Part shown: positions 16,221 through 24,536 of the stretch, in pieces
Numbering within the stretch: position 1 is the first letter of the stretch
How the letters are laid out: every line of letters begins with the position of its first letter
From: Virgibacillus sp. AGTR
GTDB taxonomy: Bacteria; Bacillota; Bacilli; Bacillales; Amphibacillaceae
Assembly: GCF_016919725.2 (NCBI RefSeq)
Contig: NZ_JAJERH010000041.1
Location: 1 to 37,708 of the forward strand
Reading direction: 5' to 3'
DNA: 37,708 nucleotides
Notes under the pieces: model-generated
What the model was told of the DNA's origin: nothing
What the model saw: only the letters and a program-made list of their open reading frames with translations
Database searches by the model: none
Translations under genes and position numbers: made by a program

Positions 16221-17216
16221 TTATTTAAGAGCTTCTAAATCACTGATTAAGCTCTCTGCTTCTTCATCTGGGATTGGAGCAAAACCAGTTTCACCAGCAA
16301 ATTTATTTATGTTGTTCATAACGAATAGCGCGTAATCAAGTACTTGGGGCTTCTCTTTAGCGTGACCAACATTCAAATATGTGAATACTGGGCGAGTGAA
16401 CCCTGCATAATCTCCATCCTCAGCAATGGTGTCTAAAGAAGGTTCAACCGGTCCGTTACCAAAATCTACGTTAACTGCTTGCAGCTTATCTTTGTTACTG
16501 TCATAATAGCCGAAGCCAAAGAACCCAATAGCGTTTTTATCTTCTGAAACTAACGTAACAAGTGTTGAATAATCTTGTTGCAAATTAATATCACTTACTA
16601 GATCTTTTTCCTCTAAAATGTTTTCATAGAAAAATTCATACGTTCCATGATTTTCGTTTGGTCCATAGGTTTGAATTTTTTCATTTGGCCAATCTGAATT
16701 AATATCTGACCAGTTTGTATATTCTCCAAGGAAAATGCCTGTGATTTGGTCTTCCGTTAATTCTGTAGCCCAATCATTATCTGGATGAGTAACGATTGTT
16801 AATCCGTCTAAGGCTACTTTTAATTCTTTAATTTCCAGCCCAAGCTCATCGGCTTTTGCTTGTTCTTCTTCTTTAATCACACGAGAAGCATCGTTAAAGT
16901 CTGTTCCGTCTTCTACAAGGAATTTTTCAAATCCAGCACTAGTTCCTGCGCGACTTACTTCTACAGATACATTTGGTTGTTCATTAACCATATATTCTTC
17001 AGCTAATCTTGACATTAAAGGATAGACTGTTCCAGATCCATCAATGACAACACTACCCTCTAGCTCTTCAGATCCGCCTTCACCTTCAGCATTTGCGTTT
17101 TCAGATGAGTCATTTTCTTTCTCTGAACTATCTCCTTCTGAATCCGACCCGCATGCTGCGATAACAACGGCAAGTGCGGCGATAAGAAAGAACATAAGGT
17201 ACTTCTTGAACTTCAT
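16221..17216 (-). CDS. pstS: Phosphate-binding lipoprotein PstS
   Basis: A 331-residue extracellular phosphate receptor anchored by lipid. The signal peptide is followed by the lipobox VIAAC with Cys22. A low-complexity acidic Ser/Glu/Asn linker (about 23-53) leads to the binding domain, which starts EGSVVIDGSGTVYPL. Phosphate-contacting segments SRAGTSAGFEKF and the GPNENHGTYEFF region are present. ATG 17216 follows GGGGAGG. It is the first gene of pstSCAB, preceded by a candidate PhoP-controlled promoter. Confidence 0.93.
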   Translation of the reverse strand: MKFKKYLMFFLIAALAVVIAACGSDSEGDSSEKENDSSENANAEGEGGSEELEGSVVIDGSGTVYPLMSRLAEEYMVNEQPNVSVEVSRAGTSAGFEKFLVEDGTDFNDASRVIKEEEQAKADELGLEIKELKVALDGLTIVTHPDNDWATELTEDQITGIFLGEYTNWSDINSDWPNEKIQTYGPNENHGTYEFFYENILEEKDLVSDINLQQDYSTLVTLVSEDKNAIGFFGFGYYDSNKDKLQAVNVDFGNGPVEPSLDTIAEDGDYAGFTRPVFTYLNVGHAKEKPQVLDYALFVMNNINKFAGETGFAPIPDEEAESLISDLEALK

Positions 17217-17280
17217 TAAAATTGCCTCCCCTGTTTAGCGTATATATTATTATCAAGGAGGGTTGCCCCTCTCATTTGCT

Positions 17281-17334
17281 AGTATAGTAGGCGATTATTA
17301 AGCTAGTATGTTATCGATGTAAATGTTTTGTAAA
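17281..17334 (-). promoter_or_regulatory. Candidate PhoP-dependent promoter of pstSCAB
   Basis: On the minus strand TTTACA (17329-17334), TTTACA (17318-17323, exactly 11 bp on) and ATAACA (17309-17314) resemble the TTAACA-type direct repeats bound by PhoP in Bacillus. A -10 box TATACT lies at 17281-17286, with no good -35 box, as expected for an activated promoter. The role is inferred from the pattern and from known Pho control of pst. Confidence 0.6.
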
Positions 17335-17551
17335 TTAATAGAAAAATGGTCCTTTTATAACTTGCAAGAGAGAAAAATACACTGTCGTAACAGGTAAATA
17401 TTAGGAGGTTTTTGGCAGGTGAGAATAGGAAGCTTATCTATTTTAAGCATTCACTTTATAGGAAATGTAGTTTAATGATAAACGGCGTTCTGCTAAGATG
17501 GAGGAAATGATAGGTAAGGTTGAAAATTTAATGATGGGGGAAGTAATACAC

Positions 17552-18190
17552 ATGCGTACTTACCAAGCTATTTATGATACGTTATTTTCTCACTATGGTC
17601 CACAAGGCTGGTGGCCGGCAGATTCTGCAATGGAAATGATGCTTGGAGCCATTCTAGTACAACATACTAACTGGAATAATGTCGAAAAGGCAATGAAAAA
17701 TGTAAAAGTATATCGATCTCCAGAGGAGCTATATGAATTGTCGCTTGACGAATTAGCCACACTTATTCGTCCTAGTGGGTTTTTTAACACGAAAGCAAAG
17801 CGTATAAAATCATTTCTTATGTGGTTTAGACAGTATGATTATGACGTAAGGAAGCTTCGCTATTTAAAAAGACTAGAGTTACGGGAGCAGTTGCTGCAAA
17901 TTCATGGTATAGGGAAAGAGACAGCAGATGTAATCCTTTTGTATGCTTTTGGTAAACCTATATTCGTAGTTGATGCTTATGCAAGGCGACTTTTTAAAAG
18001 ACTTGGTTTTAATATGCCAGATACCTATGATGCGTTTCGTTCTGATGTGGAAAGGGAGCTTCCAGAAAGCGTGGAAATATATAATGAATATCATGCACTA
18101 ATTGTGATGCATGCAAAAGTACATTGTAAAGCAACCCCGATTTGTACGGATTGTCCTTTGTGGGAGTACTGTGAACGTCAAATATCCTAA
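17552..18190 (+). CDS. HhH-GPD DNA glycosylase, MagIII-like, with a 4Fe-4S loop
   Basis: A 212-residue endonuclease III superfamily protein that would remove damaged bases. The helix-hairpin-helix is HGIGKETADVIL (118-129), the catalytic aspartate is Asp141 in VVDAYARRLF, and Cys192, 198, 201 and 207 form a C-x5-C-x2-C-x5-C iron-sulfur motif. At the position of the catalytic lysine of Nth there is Glu123, so AP-lyase activity is not expected. The segments WWPADSAMEMMLGAILVQHT and IRPSGFFNTKAKR strongly recall Helicobacter MagIII (3-methyladenine glycosylase). ATG 17552 follows GGGGGAAG; longer starts from 17498 are possible. It stands alone. Confidence 0.82.
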   Translation: MRTYQAIYDTLFSHYGPQGWWPADSAMEMMLGAILVQHTNWNNVEKAMKNVKVYRSPEELYELSLDELATLIRPSGFFNTKAKRIKSFLMWFRQYDYDVRKLRYLKRLELREQLLQIHGIGKETADVILLYAFGKPIFVVDAYARRLFKRLGFNMPDTYDAFRSDVERELPESVEIYNEYHALIVMHAKVHCKATPICTDCPLWEYCERQIS

Positions 18191-18365
18191 ATGAAGCGGA
18201 TGTATTCCATATTATGGCCACATATACTAAGGAATAGTAGTGTAACTAACTGATACAGCAACTTCTAAGTAATATAACTTCTATACGAAACAGTACTTTT
18301 GCTTCGGTTAAGATTGTCTGAAATAATGGAGCCAGAACACTCACATTAGGAAGGAGTTCGATCAT

Positions 18366-19010
18366 ATGCATGTATTTTTAGTAGGAGCGAATGGCCAAAT
18401 TGGGAAACATATTTTACAACAATTAACGACTAGTAAAGAACATACGGTAAAAGCGATGGTAAGAAAGCAGGAACAAGCAACAGCGCTAGAAAGTAAAGGA
18501 ATCGACGTAGTTATAGCAGATCTAGAAGGCAGTGTTGATGAATTAGCAGCAGCAATGAAAGGGACAGATGCAATTATTTTTACAGCAGGATCTGGAGGAA
18601 GCACAGGCCTAGACAAGACGTTACTCATTGATTTAGATGGAGCGGTAAAAACGATGGAAGCTGCTGAGCAGGTAGGCATCGATAGATATATTATTGTTAG
18701 TGCTCATCAAGCTCATCATCGGGAAAATTGGAATGAGCAGATTAGGCCTTATTATGTAGCGAAGCATTATGCTGATCGAATGCTAAAAACTACGAGGCTG
18801 AACTATACCATTGTTCGGCCTGGCGGGTTGTTAAATGATCCAGGTACTGGTAAAGTGTCAGCAGCTGAGAATTTAACAAGAGGATTTATACCAAGGGAGG
18901 ATGTAGCCTCAACTGTCATAGCAACTCTTAATGAAAAGAATACATTCTGTAAATCCTTTGATTTAGTATCCGGGGACAGCGAAATAACGAAAGCATTGAC
19001 CAGTTTATAA
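18366..19010 (+). CDS. yhfK: NAD(P)-binding atypical short-chain dehydrogenase, YhfK type
   Basis: A 214-residue Rossmann-fold protein. The dinucleotide loop is GANGQIGKH at residues 8-16, and the distinctive stretches FTAGSGGSTGLDKTLLIDLD, YYVAKHYADRML and YTIVRPGGLL match Bacillus YhfK along the whole length. It has the Y-x-x-x-K pair of the family (YYVAK). Members act as NAD(P)-dependent epimerase/reductase-like enzymes of undefined substrate. ATG 18366 follows AAGGAG. It is a single gene, ended by a hairpin at about 19050-19107. Confidence 0.88.
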   Translation: MHVFLVGANGQIGKHILQQLTTSKEHTVKAMVRKQEQATALESKGIDVVIADLEGSVDELAAAMKGTDAIIFTAGSGGSTGLDKTLLIDLDGAVKTMEAAEQVGIDRYIIVSAHQAHHRENWNEQIRPYYVAKHYADRMLKTTRLNYTIVRPGGLLNDPGTGKVSAAENLTRGFIPREDVASTVIATLNEKNTFCKSFDLVSGDSEITKALTSL

Positions 19011-19049
19011 AATATAGCGGACGAGACAAATGAAATATAGATAAAGCAA

Positions 19050-19107
19050 TTCCGGACTATTATGCGAGTAACGAAGTGATATTCGGATGGTAGTTCGGAT
19101 CTTTTTG
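19050..19107 (+). terminator. Terminator-like hairpin after yhfK
   Basis: CCGGACTAT (19052-19060) pairs with GTAGTTCGG (19090-19098) with two G·U-type pairs, followed by ATCTTTTTGAAAT. The same sequence theme (TAGTTCGG and TTTTTGAAAT) recurs after the desaturase gene at 33704-33764. Confidence 0.55.
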
Positions 19108-19329
19108 AAATAATAATCCTTCTGATTAAAACAACAATGACTACAACCTGTTCATCCATATTACAGAAAAATTAAGGGGGGTTCTGCGGAGATAGCAGTT
19201 AGCGATTTAGATAGGTGAATTGTCCATTTTAAAATACCTCTATACAAAATTTTGGCATCAATGTATTATCTAATAGGATGAGACGTATTTTTCGTTTTAA
19301 ACTCCGTATCAGCTATCATATTTTATCAT

Positions 19330-19530
19330 ACCGTTGGTCCCAGATCCCATTTATCGAACTCCCCAATCTTAGGGGGTCCCTCGCCGGTAGACACTCCCAA
19401 ACGTGGAAGCTTAGAGGGGTTAAAAGGATCTTGATATAGTGAATGTCAGGTGTTAAAGGTGGCGGTATACCCATAACCATGATATGGATGCTCACAACTT
19501 GTATAGCCTCAGCAGAAAAAAGAGGTTTTA
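19330..19530. other. Unassigned GC-richer segment without a proven gene
   Basis: This is part of the 593-bp gap 19011-19603. The segment is richer in G and C than its surroundings and has CCCC/GGGGG runs. On the minus strand two overlapping frames stay open for about 40 and 70 codons, but neither has a start with a ribosome binding site. One translates to NPSKLPRLGVSTGEGPPKIG and onwards to a stop. It may be the decayed end of a mobile element; I do not recognise it. Confidence 0.3.
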
Positions 19531-19603
19531 ATTTGACTGGTTTTCACTCTAATTACCTTATGATAAAACTAGGTACTTCGTTAAAGTAATTGACTTAGAG
19601 AGA

Positions 19604-19780
19604 GTGCGTGATAGATTGATTTACAATATTGCTGTACTTATCGGCGTTTTTCTTTTTTTAACAATAAAGCAATTCACTTTCAATGATACAGTACAATGGT
19701 TAGGAAATATCGGAACCTCTATTTTTGCAATGTTACTGTATATTTATGCTCACTGGTATCAGAAAAAAAGCGAAAAATAA
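19604..19780 (+). CDS. Small membrane protein, 58 residues
   Basis: This reading frame starts at GTG 19604 (or TTG 19616) and ends at TAA 19780. Two hydrophobic helices are visible, LIYNIAVLIGVFLFLTI and WLGNIGTSIFAMLLYIYAHW, with a charged tail QKKSEK, so probably an integral membrane hairpin with the tail inside. AGAGAGAG-type purines precede the start, a weak ribosome binding site that suits the TTG start better. I cannot assign a family. No operon partner is present, and it is followed by a repeat element. Confidence 0.45.
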   Translation: MRDRLIYNIAVLIGVFLFLTIKQFTFNDTVQWLGNIGTSIFAMLLYIYAHWYQKKSEK

Positions 19781-19815
19781 TTACCCACCTTAAGGATTTA
19801 AAATTTATAAAAAAT

Positions 19816-20104
19816 GAGACTGAGACAAAAAAATGAAGAAACAATTAAAAACGAGCGATGATTAGTTGAAATTAATTATCGTTCATTTTTTGATTAGAAT
19901 AATTATTTTAGCACCAGAAATAAGCGAAACTCCGGTGGAAACAGCACGAGTCCAAAGATCCACATGGTAACGTGTTTTTCTTTACCAAGTTAGCTGAGGC
20001 CGTGCGTGGAAAGTGCGTATAGTTTCACAGTGCGGCGATGATACTAGCCATTGATAACATGATCATTCGTATTTTGAGTAAAGAAGTTGTGTTTTGTCCC
20101 AGCC
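19816..20104 (+). repeat. Element with inverted ends GAGACTGAGACAAAA / TTTTGTCCCAGCC
   Basis: A 289-bp segment whose ends are imperfect inverted repeats of the GAGGYTGGGACAAAA type. It has a long inner hairpin at 19847-19891 related to those at 4045 and 13186. Its right end recurs inverted at 3789-3839. It contains no open reading frame of note. Size and inverted ends suggest a MITE-like element. Confidence 0.6.
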
Positions 20105-20150
20105 TTCTTTGCTCTTTCCTTATTGTAAATGTTGATAGTTCGTTGACACT

Positions 20151-20173
20151 CCCCCTATTAGAAGGGGGTTTTT
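20151..20173 (+). terminator. Rho-independent terminator
   Basis: CCCCCT pairs with AGGGGG around a 6-base loop, followed by TTTTT. It lies 230 bp upstream of argG and could end a transcript coming from the small membrane protein gene or the element. Confidence 0.7.
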
Positions 20174-20340
20174 AATTCGCCAACATAAATTTATTTCCAC
20201 TCCAAATCTATATCTTTTTAATAAACGTAAAATACATCTTGTGCATGACGATCAGTTAAATTAATACTCTTTGTATCAAGGGTTTACACAGGAATTAATA
20301 CTATAAAACATATTTTCTATAAAAATATTATAGTTACCTA

Positions 20341-20378
20341 TTGAATATATATTCATATTAATGCATAATAATTCAATA
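20341..20378 (+). promoter_or_regulatory. ARG box (ArgR/AhrC operator) upstream of argG
   Basis: TTGAATATATATTCAT (20341-20356) is an almost perfect palindrome matching the ArgR/AhrC half-site pattern TGAAT-N4-ATTCA. A second, weaker box, ATGCATAATAATTCAATA, follows at 20361-20378, adjacent as expected for a hexameric repressor. TTTACA at 20283-20288 may belong to the promoter. Control by arginine is known for argGH in Bacillus and inferred here. Confidence 0.7.
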
Positions 20379-20405
20379 AGAACTTAATGAACAGGAGTGG
20401 TGAGA

Positions 20406-21665
20406 ATGACCAAGGATAAAATCGTATTAGCTTATTCTGGCGGACTAGATACATCTGTAGCGATAAAATGGCTTCAGGATAAATATAATTATGATGTAAT
20501 AGCAGTAGCCCTTGATGTAGGTGAAGGAAAAGACCTTGAATTTGTGAAAAATAAAGCATTACAAGTAGGGGCAATTAAGTCGTATGTCATCGATGCCAAA
20601 GCATTGTTTGCAAATGAATTTGTGTTACCTGCGCTACAAGCTAATTTATTATATGAAGGAAAGTATCCTTTAATATCAGCGCTTTCACGTCCATTGATTG
20701 CCAAAATATTGGTGAATATTGCTAAAGAAGAAGGTGCAGTAGCAGTAGCACATGGCTGTACTGGTAAAGGAAATGATCAAGTACGGTTTGATGTTGCGTT
20801 TACTGCTTTACAGCCAGATTTAAAAATTGTTGCACCTGTACGTGAATGGGCAATGTCGAGAGAAGAAGAGATTGAATATGCAAAAAAACATAATATTCCT
20901 ATTCCGATTGATCTAGATAATCCGTTTAGCATCGATCAAAATTTGTGGGGACGTAGTAACGAATGTGGAATATTAGAAGATCCGTGGGCTGAAGCACCAG
21001 AAGAAGCATTTGACTTAACTACAAATCCAGTGGAGGCGCCAAATGATCCGGAAATTGTGCAAATTACATTTGAACAAGGTAAGCCTGTTTCCTTAGATGG
21101 CAATTCTATGCCATTAGAAGAACTTATCGTTACATTAAATCGTGTTGCTGGAAAGCATGGTGTCGGAAGAATTGACCATGTGGAAAATCGTTTAGTTGGA
21201 ATTAAATCACGAGAAATTTACGAAGCTCCGGGGGCACTTACGTTAATTGCTGCCCATCAAGAATTAGAAGCACTAACCTTGCCTAGAGAGGTAGCTCAAT
21301 TTAAACCGTTAATGGAGCAAAAGCTGGCGCAAACGGTTTATGACGGCCTTTGGTATTCTCCACTTACGGATGCACTGAAAGCTTTTATTGAAGAAACACA
21401 AAACGATGTATCTGGTACAGTTAAAGTTAAATTATATAAAGGTCATGCACAAGTAGTTGGTCGTGAATCACAACAGTCGTTGTATGACTTTGATTTAGCT
21501 ACGTACAATGCACAGGACGCCTTTGATCATGAAGCTGCCTTAGGATTTATTAAGCTTTGGGGACTGCCTACAAAAGTACACGCAACTGTAAATCACGCAC
21601 ATAAAGCTGTTGATCAGTCTGTGAAAGACGCCGTATTAGATGTGAAGGAAGCTGTCAAGCCATGA
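20406..21665 (+). CDS. argG: Argininosuccinate synthase
   Basis: A 419-residue enzyme joining citrulline and aspartate with ATP in arginine synthesis. The N-type ATP pyrophosphatase loop is AYSGGLDTS at residues 9-17. The citrulline/aspartate motif is [14 protein letters not shown] and another family signature is [18 protein letters not shown] 20406 is preferred because AGGAG lies 8 bases upstream; the GTG at 20397 lies in that site. It overlaps argH by 4 bp (ATGA), and an ARG box lies just upstream. Length and motifs are normal for the family. Confidence 0.96.
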   Translation: MTKDKIVLAYSGGLDTSVAIKWLQDKYNYDVIAVALDVGEGKDLEFVKNKALQVGAIKSYVIDAKALFANEFVLPALQANLLYEGKYPLISALSRPLIAKILVNIAKEEGAVAVAHGCTGKGNDQVRFDVAFTALQPDLKIVAPVREWAMSREEEIEYAKKHNIPIPIDLDNPFSIDQNLWGRSNECGILEDPWAEAPEEAFDLTTNPVEAPNDPEIVQITFEQGKPVSLDGNSMPLEELIVTLNRVAGKHGVGRIDHVENRLVGIKSREIYEAPGALTLIAAHQELEALTLPREVAQFKPLMEQKLAQTVYDGLWYSPLTDALKAFIEETQNDVSGTVKVKLYKGHAQVVGRESQQSLYDFDLATYNAQDAFDHEAALGFIKLWGLPTKVHATVNHAHKAVDQSVKDAVLDVKEAVKP

Positions 21666-23101
21666 AGCTATGGGGAGGGCGTTTTACTAAGCCGACGAGT
21701 CAATTAGTAGATGAGTATACAGCCTCCATTTATTTTGATAAGAAATTAGCAGCCTATGATATTGAGGGAAGCCTAGCACATGTGGCTATGCTAGGTAAAT
21801 GTAAGATTATAACGACAGAAGAGGCTAAAACCATAGCAGAGGGTCTTAACATTGTTGCTAGTAAAATAGAAAGTGGAGAAGCACGATTAAGTGAAGAACA
21901 TGAAGATATTCATATGAACGTAGAAAAGCTACTGATTGAAGAAGTTGGTCCCGTTGGTGGAAAGCTTCATACAGGGAGAAGTAGAAATGATCAAGTAGCC
22001 CTTGATATGCGTTTATATTTACGTGATGCTTTGGTGGAGTTAATCGATTTACTAGTCCATGTACAGATCGCATTACTAAAACAAGCGAAAGCAAATATGG
22101 ATACCATTTTACCAGGCTATACACATCTTCAAAGAGCTCAGCCAGTATTATTTTCCCATCATTTACTGGCATATGCTTGGATGTTCCAACGAGATATCGA
22201 TCGATTAACGGATAGCTGGAAGCGTGTGAATCAATCGCCGCTCGGTGCTGGTGCGCTAGCGGGGACGACGTTTCCAATCGATCGAGGATTCGTAGCTGAA
22301 CAACTTGCCTTTGAAGGTGTTTGTGAAAATAGCTTAGACGCAGTTAGTGATCGAGATTTTGTTATTGAATTCTTAAGTGATGCATCAATGATTTCCATGC
22401 ATCTGTCAAGACTCTGTGAAGAGCTTGTTCAATGGTCTAGTCAAGAATTTCATTTTATTGAGCTCGATGATGAATTTTCTACTGGTAGTAGTATGATGCC
22501 ACAAAAGAAAAATCCTGATGTGGCAGAATTAGTAAGAGGTAAAACTGGTCGAGTATACGGTCATCTTATGGGAATGCTGACAACATTAAAGGGATTGCCG
22601 CTAGCATATAATAAAGACATGCAAGAAGACAAAGAAGGTATGTTTGATACTGTCGCGACGTTAAGAGGAGCGCTATCTTTATTTGCGCCGATGATTGAAA
22701 CGATGAAAGTAAACAAAGATGTTATGTACAATGCGGTACAAAGAGATTATTCTAATGCAACAGATTTTGCTGATTATCTAGTTGGAAAAGGGATACCTTT
22801 CAGAGAATCGCATGCGATAACAGGTGAAACAGTGCTATATTGTATCAAAGAAAATAAATATTTAACAGAGCTAACGTTGGATGAATTTCAGTCTTTCTCT
22901 AAAAAGGTTGAAGCTGATATTTATCATTTTCTATCACCAGAAGCCGTTGTACAAGCACGTAATGTTCTGGGAGGAACAGCTAAAAATCAAGTAAACAATC
23001 AGCTTGAGAGCATCACACAAGCCATTAACATGAATAAGCAATGGCTTGAAGTTAAAAATGAACGATTGGCCAACCGTACACACCAAGCGTCATCTTATTA
23101 A
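21662..23101 (+). CDS. argH: Argininosuccinate lyase
   Basis: A 479-residue lyase that splits argininosuccinate into arginine and fumarate, the last step of arginine synthesis. It is a fumarase/aspartase superfamily member. The signature [12 protein letters not shown], with the catalytic serine loop, lies at about residues 276-287, and [19 protein letters not shown] near residue 103 is diagnostic. It is about 20 residues longer than common ArgH because of a polar C-terminal extension ([18 protein letters not shown]). The start overlaps the argG stop, so translation is coupled. A strong terminator follows. Confidence 0.95.
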   Translation: MKLWGGRFTKPTSQLVDEYTASIYFDKKLAAYDIEGSLAHVAMLGKCKIITTEEAKTIAEGLNIVASKIESGEARLSEEHEDIHMNVEKLLIEEVGPVGGKLHTGRSRNDQVALDMRLYLRDALVELIDLLVHVQIALLKQAKANMDTILPGYTHLQRAQPVLFSHHLLAYAWMFQRDIDRLTDSWKRVNQSPLGAGALAGTTFPIDRGFVAEQLAFEGVCENSLDAVSDRDFVIEFLSDASMISMHLSRLCEELVQWSSQEFHFIELDDEFSTGSSMMPQKKNPDVAELVRGKTGRVYGHLMGMLTTLKGLPLAYNKDMQEDKEGMFDTVATLRGALSLFAPMIETMKVNKDVMYNAVQRDYSNATDFADYLVGKGIPFRESHAITGETVLYCIKENKYLTELTLDEFQSFSKKVEADIYHFLSPEAVVQARNVLGGTAKNQVNNQLESITQAINMNKQWLEVKNERLANRTHQASSY

Positions 23102-23113
23102 TAGCTAACTTCT

Positions 23114-23145
23114 ACAACCGGGTATGGTGAACCCGGTTGTTTTTC
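23114..23145 (+). terminator. Terminator of argGH
   Basis: A perfect 9-bp stem pairs ACAACCGGG with CCCGGTTGT, with a 9-base loop and a TTTT run. Confidence 0.9.
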
Positions 23146-23172
23146 TGTGCAATAGGGCGGGAAGATAGGATT

Positions 23173-23275
23173 CCACATATAACTGGAAATAACACCACCT
23201 CTTCTAGGAATAAAGAGAAACCAATATTGGTAAATAGGGGATAAACACCCTCCCACTTATTGAAGTTTCACTTAT
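23173..23275 (+). repeat. Dispersed intergenic repeat, copy 7 (internally deleted)
   Basis: The left end CCACATATAACTGG, then AATAAAGAGAAACCAATATT and GGTAAATAGGGG, an ATAAACA loop, and the right end CACTTATTGAAGTTTCACTT. The arrangement resembles copy 1. Confidence 0.75.
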
Positions 23276-23278
23276 CAA

Positions 23279-23309
23279 TTTACAACGTAGTTTGTATAAC
23301 TGCTATAAT
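23279..23309 (+). promoter_or_regulatory. Probable sigma-A promoter of the cid/lrg-like unit
   Basis: The consensus -10 TATAAT (23304-23309) has a TG one base upstream, and TTTACA (23279-23284) lies 19 bp away, a wide spacing that the TG may compensate. The promoter begins exactly where repeat copy 7 ends. Confidence 0.55.
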
Positions 23310-23348
23310 GGTATATGTCATTTGAAAAATAGCTGGTGAAACACAGCG

Positions 23349-23471
23349 ATGATTCAATGGATTTACGAGCAAGTCTTTTTCGTTTTGTCTCGCGGTGTTT
23401 TAATGATAAGCTATTTATTTCAATTGGTACATCTTAGAGTAGGAAGTGACCATCTTGAAGAAGTTAGGTAA
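23349..23471 (+). CDS. Possible 40-residue leader peptide before the CidA/LrgA gene
   Basis: A small frame starts MIQWIYEQVFFVLSRGVLMI and ends at TAA 23471, inside the start of the next gene in another frame. GGTGA lies 9 bases before ATG 23349. The first half is hydrophobic. The overlap would allow translational coupling to the CidA/LrgA gene, which has a weak start. It could equally be chance; no homologue is recalled. Confidence 0.3.
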   Translation: MIQWIYEQVFFVLSRGVLMISYLFQLVHLRVGSDHLEEVR

Positions 23472-23826
23472 AATGATCCTCCATATTTGCTTATTATATA
23501 TCATATTTTTGTTTGGCAATTGGATACAAAACACATTGCATTTATTTATTCCTGGTAGTGTAATAGGTATGTTGATCTTATTTCTATTATTAATAACCAA
23601 CGTTTTTCGTATTTCCTGGGTTGATGAAGGTGCTAATTATATTATTAATAATCTAGCATTCTTTTTTATTCCAGTTACAGTTGGTGTTATCAATTATTTT
23701 CACTTATTTTCTGGAAAAGGTTTTTTCCTGATTATTATCGTATTAATAAGCACGATTTTTGTTATGGGTGGATCAGGTGTTGTAAGTCAGTGGTTAATTC
23801 GCAGAAAGGAATGTCAGCATGAATGA
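23455..23826 (+). CDS. CidA/LrgA-family membrane protein
   Basis: A protein of about 123 residues with four hydrophobic helices: HICLLYIIFLFGNWI, SVIGMLILFLLLITNV, LAFFFIPVTVGVINY and FFLIIIVLISTIFVM. The motif IPGSVIGMLI and the following VDEGANYIINNLAFFFIPV are typical of the family, described as holin-like in Staphylococcus and, with its LrgB partner, as a pyruvate facilitator (PftA) in Bacillus subtilis. TTG 23455 is preferred because AGGAAGTG lies just upstream; GTG 23446 falls inside that site. It overlaps the LrgB gene by 8 bp. Which role applies here is not decided. Confidence 0.85.
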   Translation: MKKLGKMILHICLLYIIFLFGNWIQNTLHLFIPGSVIGMLILFLLLITNVFRISWVDEGANYIINNLAFFFIPVTVGVINYFHLFSGKGFFLIIIVLISTIFVMGGSGVVSQWLIRRKECQHE

Positions 23827-24508
23827 AATCATCTTAGCAACAGTGGCAATTATCGGAACGTTTTTCATCTATCAACTTGCAGTTCGTATTCATCATACGT
23901 GGAATTACCCTTTAACGGCGCCAGTTTTAATTGCGACGACAATAATCATTATTATACTAGCTATGTTTCATATTCCTTATGAAACATATATGATTGGTGG
24001 AAAGTGGATTAATGAGCTGTTAGGTCCGGCAGTTGTTGCGCTTGCTTATCCATTATATCAACATAGAGAAACTTTAAAAAAAGTAACCATACCAATCTTA
24101 GTAGGGACATTGTTTGGGGCAATCTTAGGTATTTCAACAGGCGTATTATTAGCTAAGTGGGCGGGGTTTGAATCAAGCATTATCTATTCGTTAACGCCAA
24201 AGTCTGTAACAACCCCAGTAGCGATGGCTGTTACAGATACTCTGGGTGGTGTTATGTCGTTATCAGCAGTATTTGTTATGATAGCAGGAATCGGTGGTGT
24301 ATTGATGCATACTTTTGTTCTTAGATTGTTTCGATTGGATCATTATTTAGGGCGTGGTGTTGGAATGGGGAGTGCATCTCACGCAATTGGAACAGCGACA
24401 TCTATGGAAAAAAGTCAGCTAGAAGGGGCGATTAGCACGATTGCTATGGTTGTAAGTGCAGTTGTTGTTTCCATCATTACCCCTGGTTTGGTTCATCTAA
24501 TGCTATAA
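23819..24508 (+). CDS. LrgB/CidB-family membrane protein
   Basis: A 229-residue integral membrane protein with about seven helices, encoded directly after and overlapping the CidA/LrgA gene. Family motifs are LLGPAVVALAYPLYQ, SLTPKSVTTPVAMAV and GVGMGSASHAIGTA. The pair forms a membrane complex associated with murein hydrolase control in staphylococci and with pyruvate transport in B. subtilis (PftAB). ATG 23819 follows AAAGGAA. The unit ends at a strong terminator shared with the converging gene. A LytTR-type regulator, the usual controller of such pairs, lies 2.4 kb away. Confidence 0.88.
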   Translation: MNEIILATVAIIGTFFIYQLAVRIHHTWNYPLTAPVLIATTIIIIILAMFHIPYETYMIGGKWINELLGPAVVALAYPLYQHRETLKKVTIPILVGTLFGAILGISTGVLLAKWAGFESSIIYSLTPKSVTTPVAMAVTDTLGGVMSLSAVFVMIAGIGGVLMHTFVLRLFRLDHYLGRGVGMGSASHAIGTATSMEKSQLEGAISTIAMVVSAVVVSIITPGLVHLML

Positions 24509-24536
24509 ATGTGACGTTGACTGTCCAGTGAATAAT

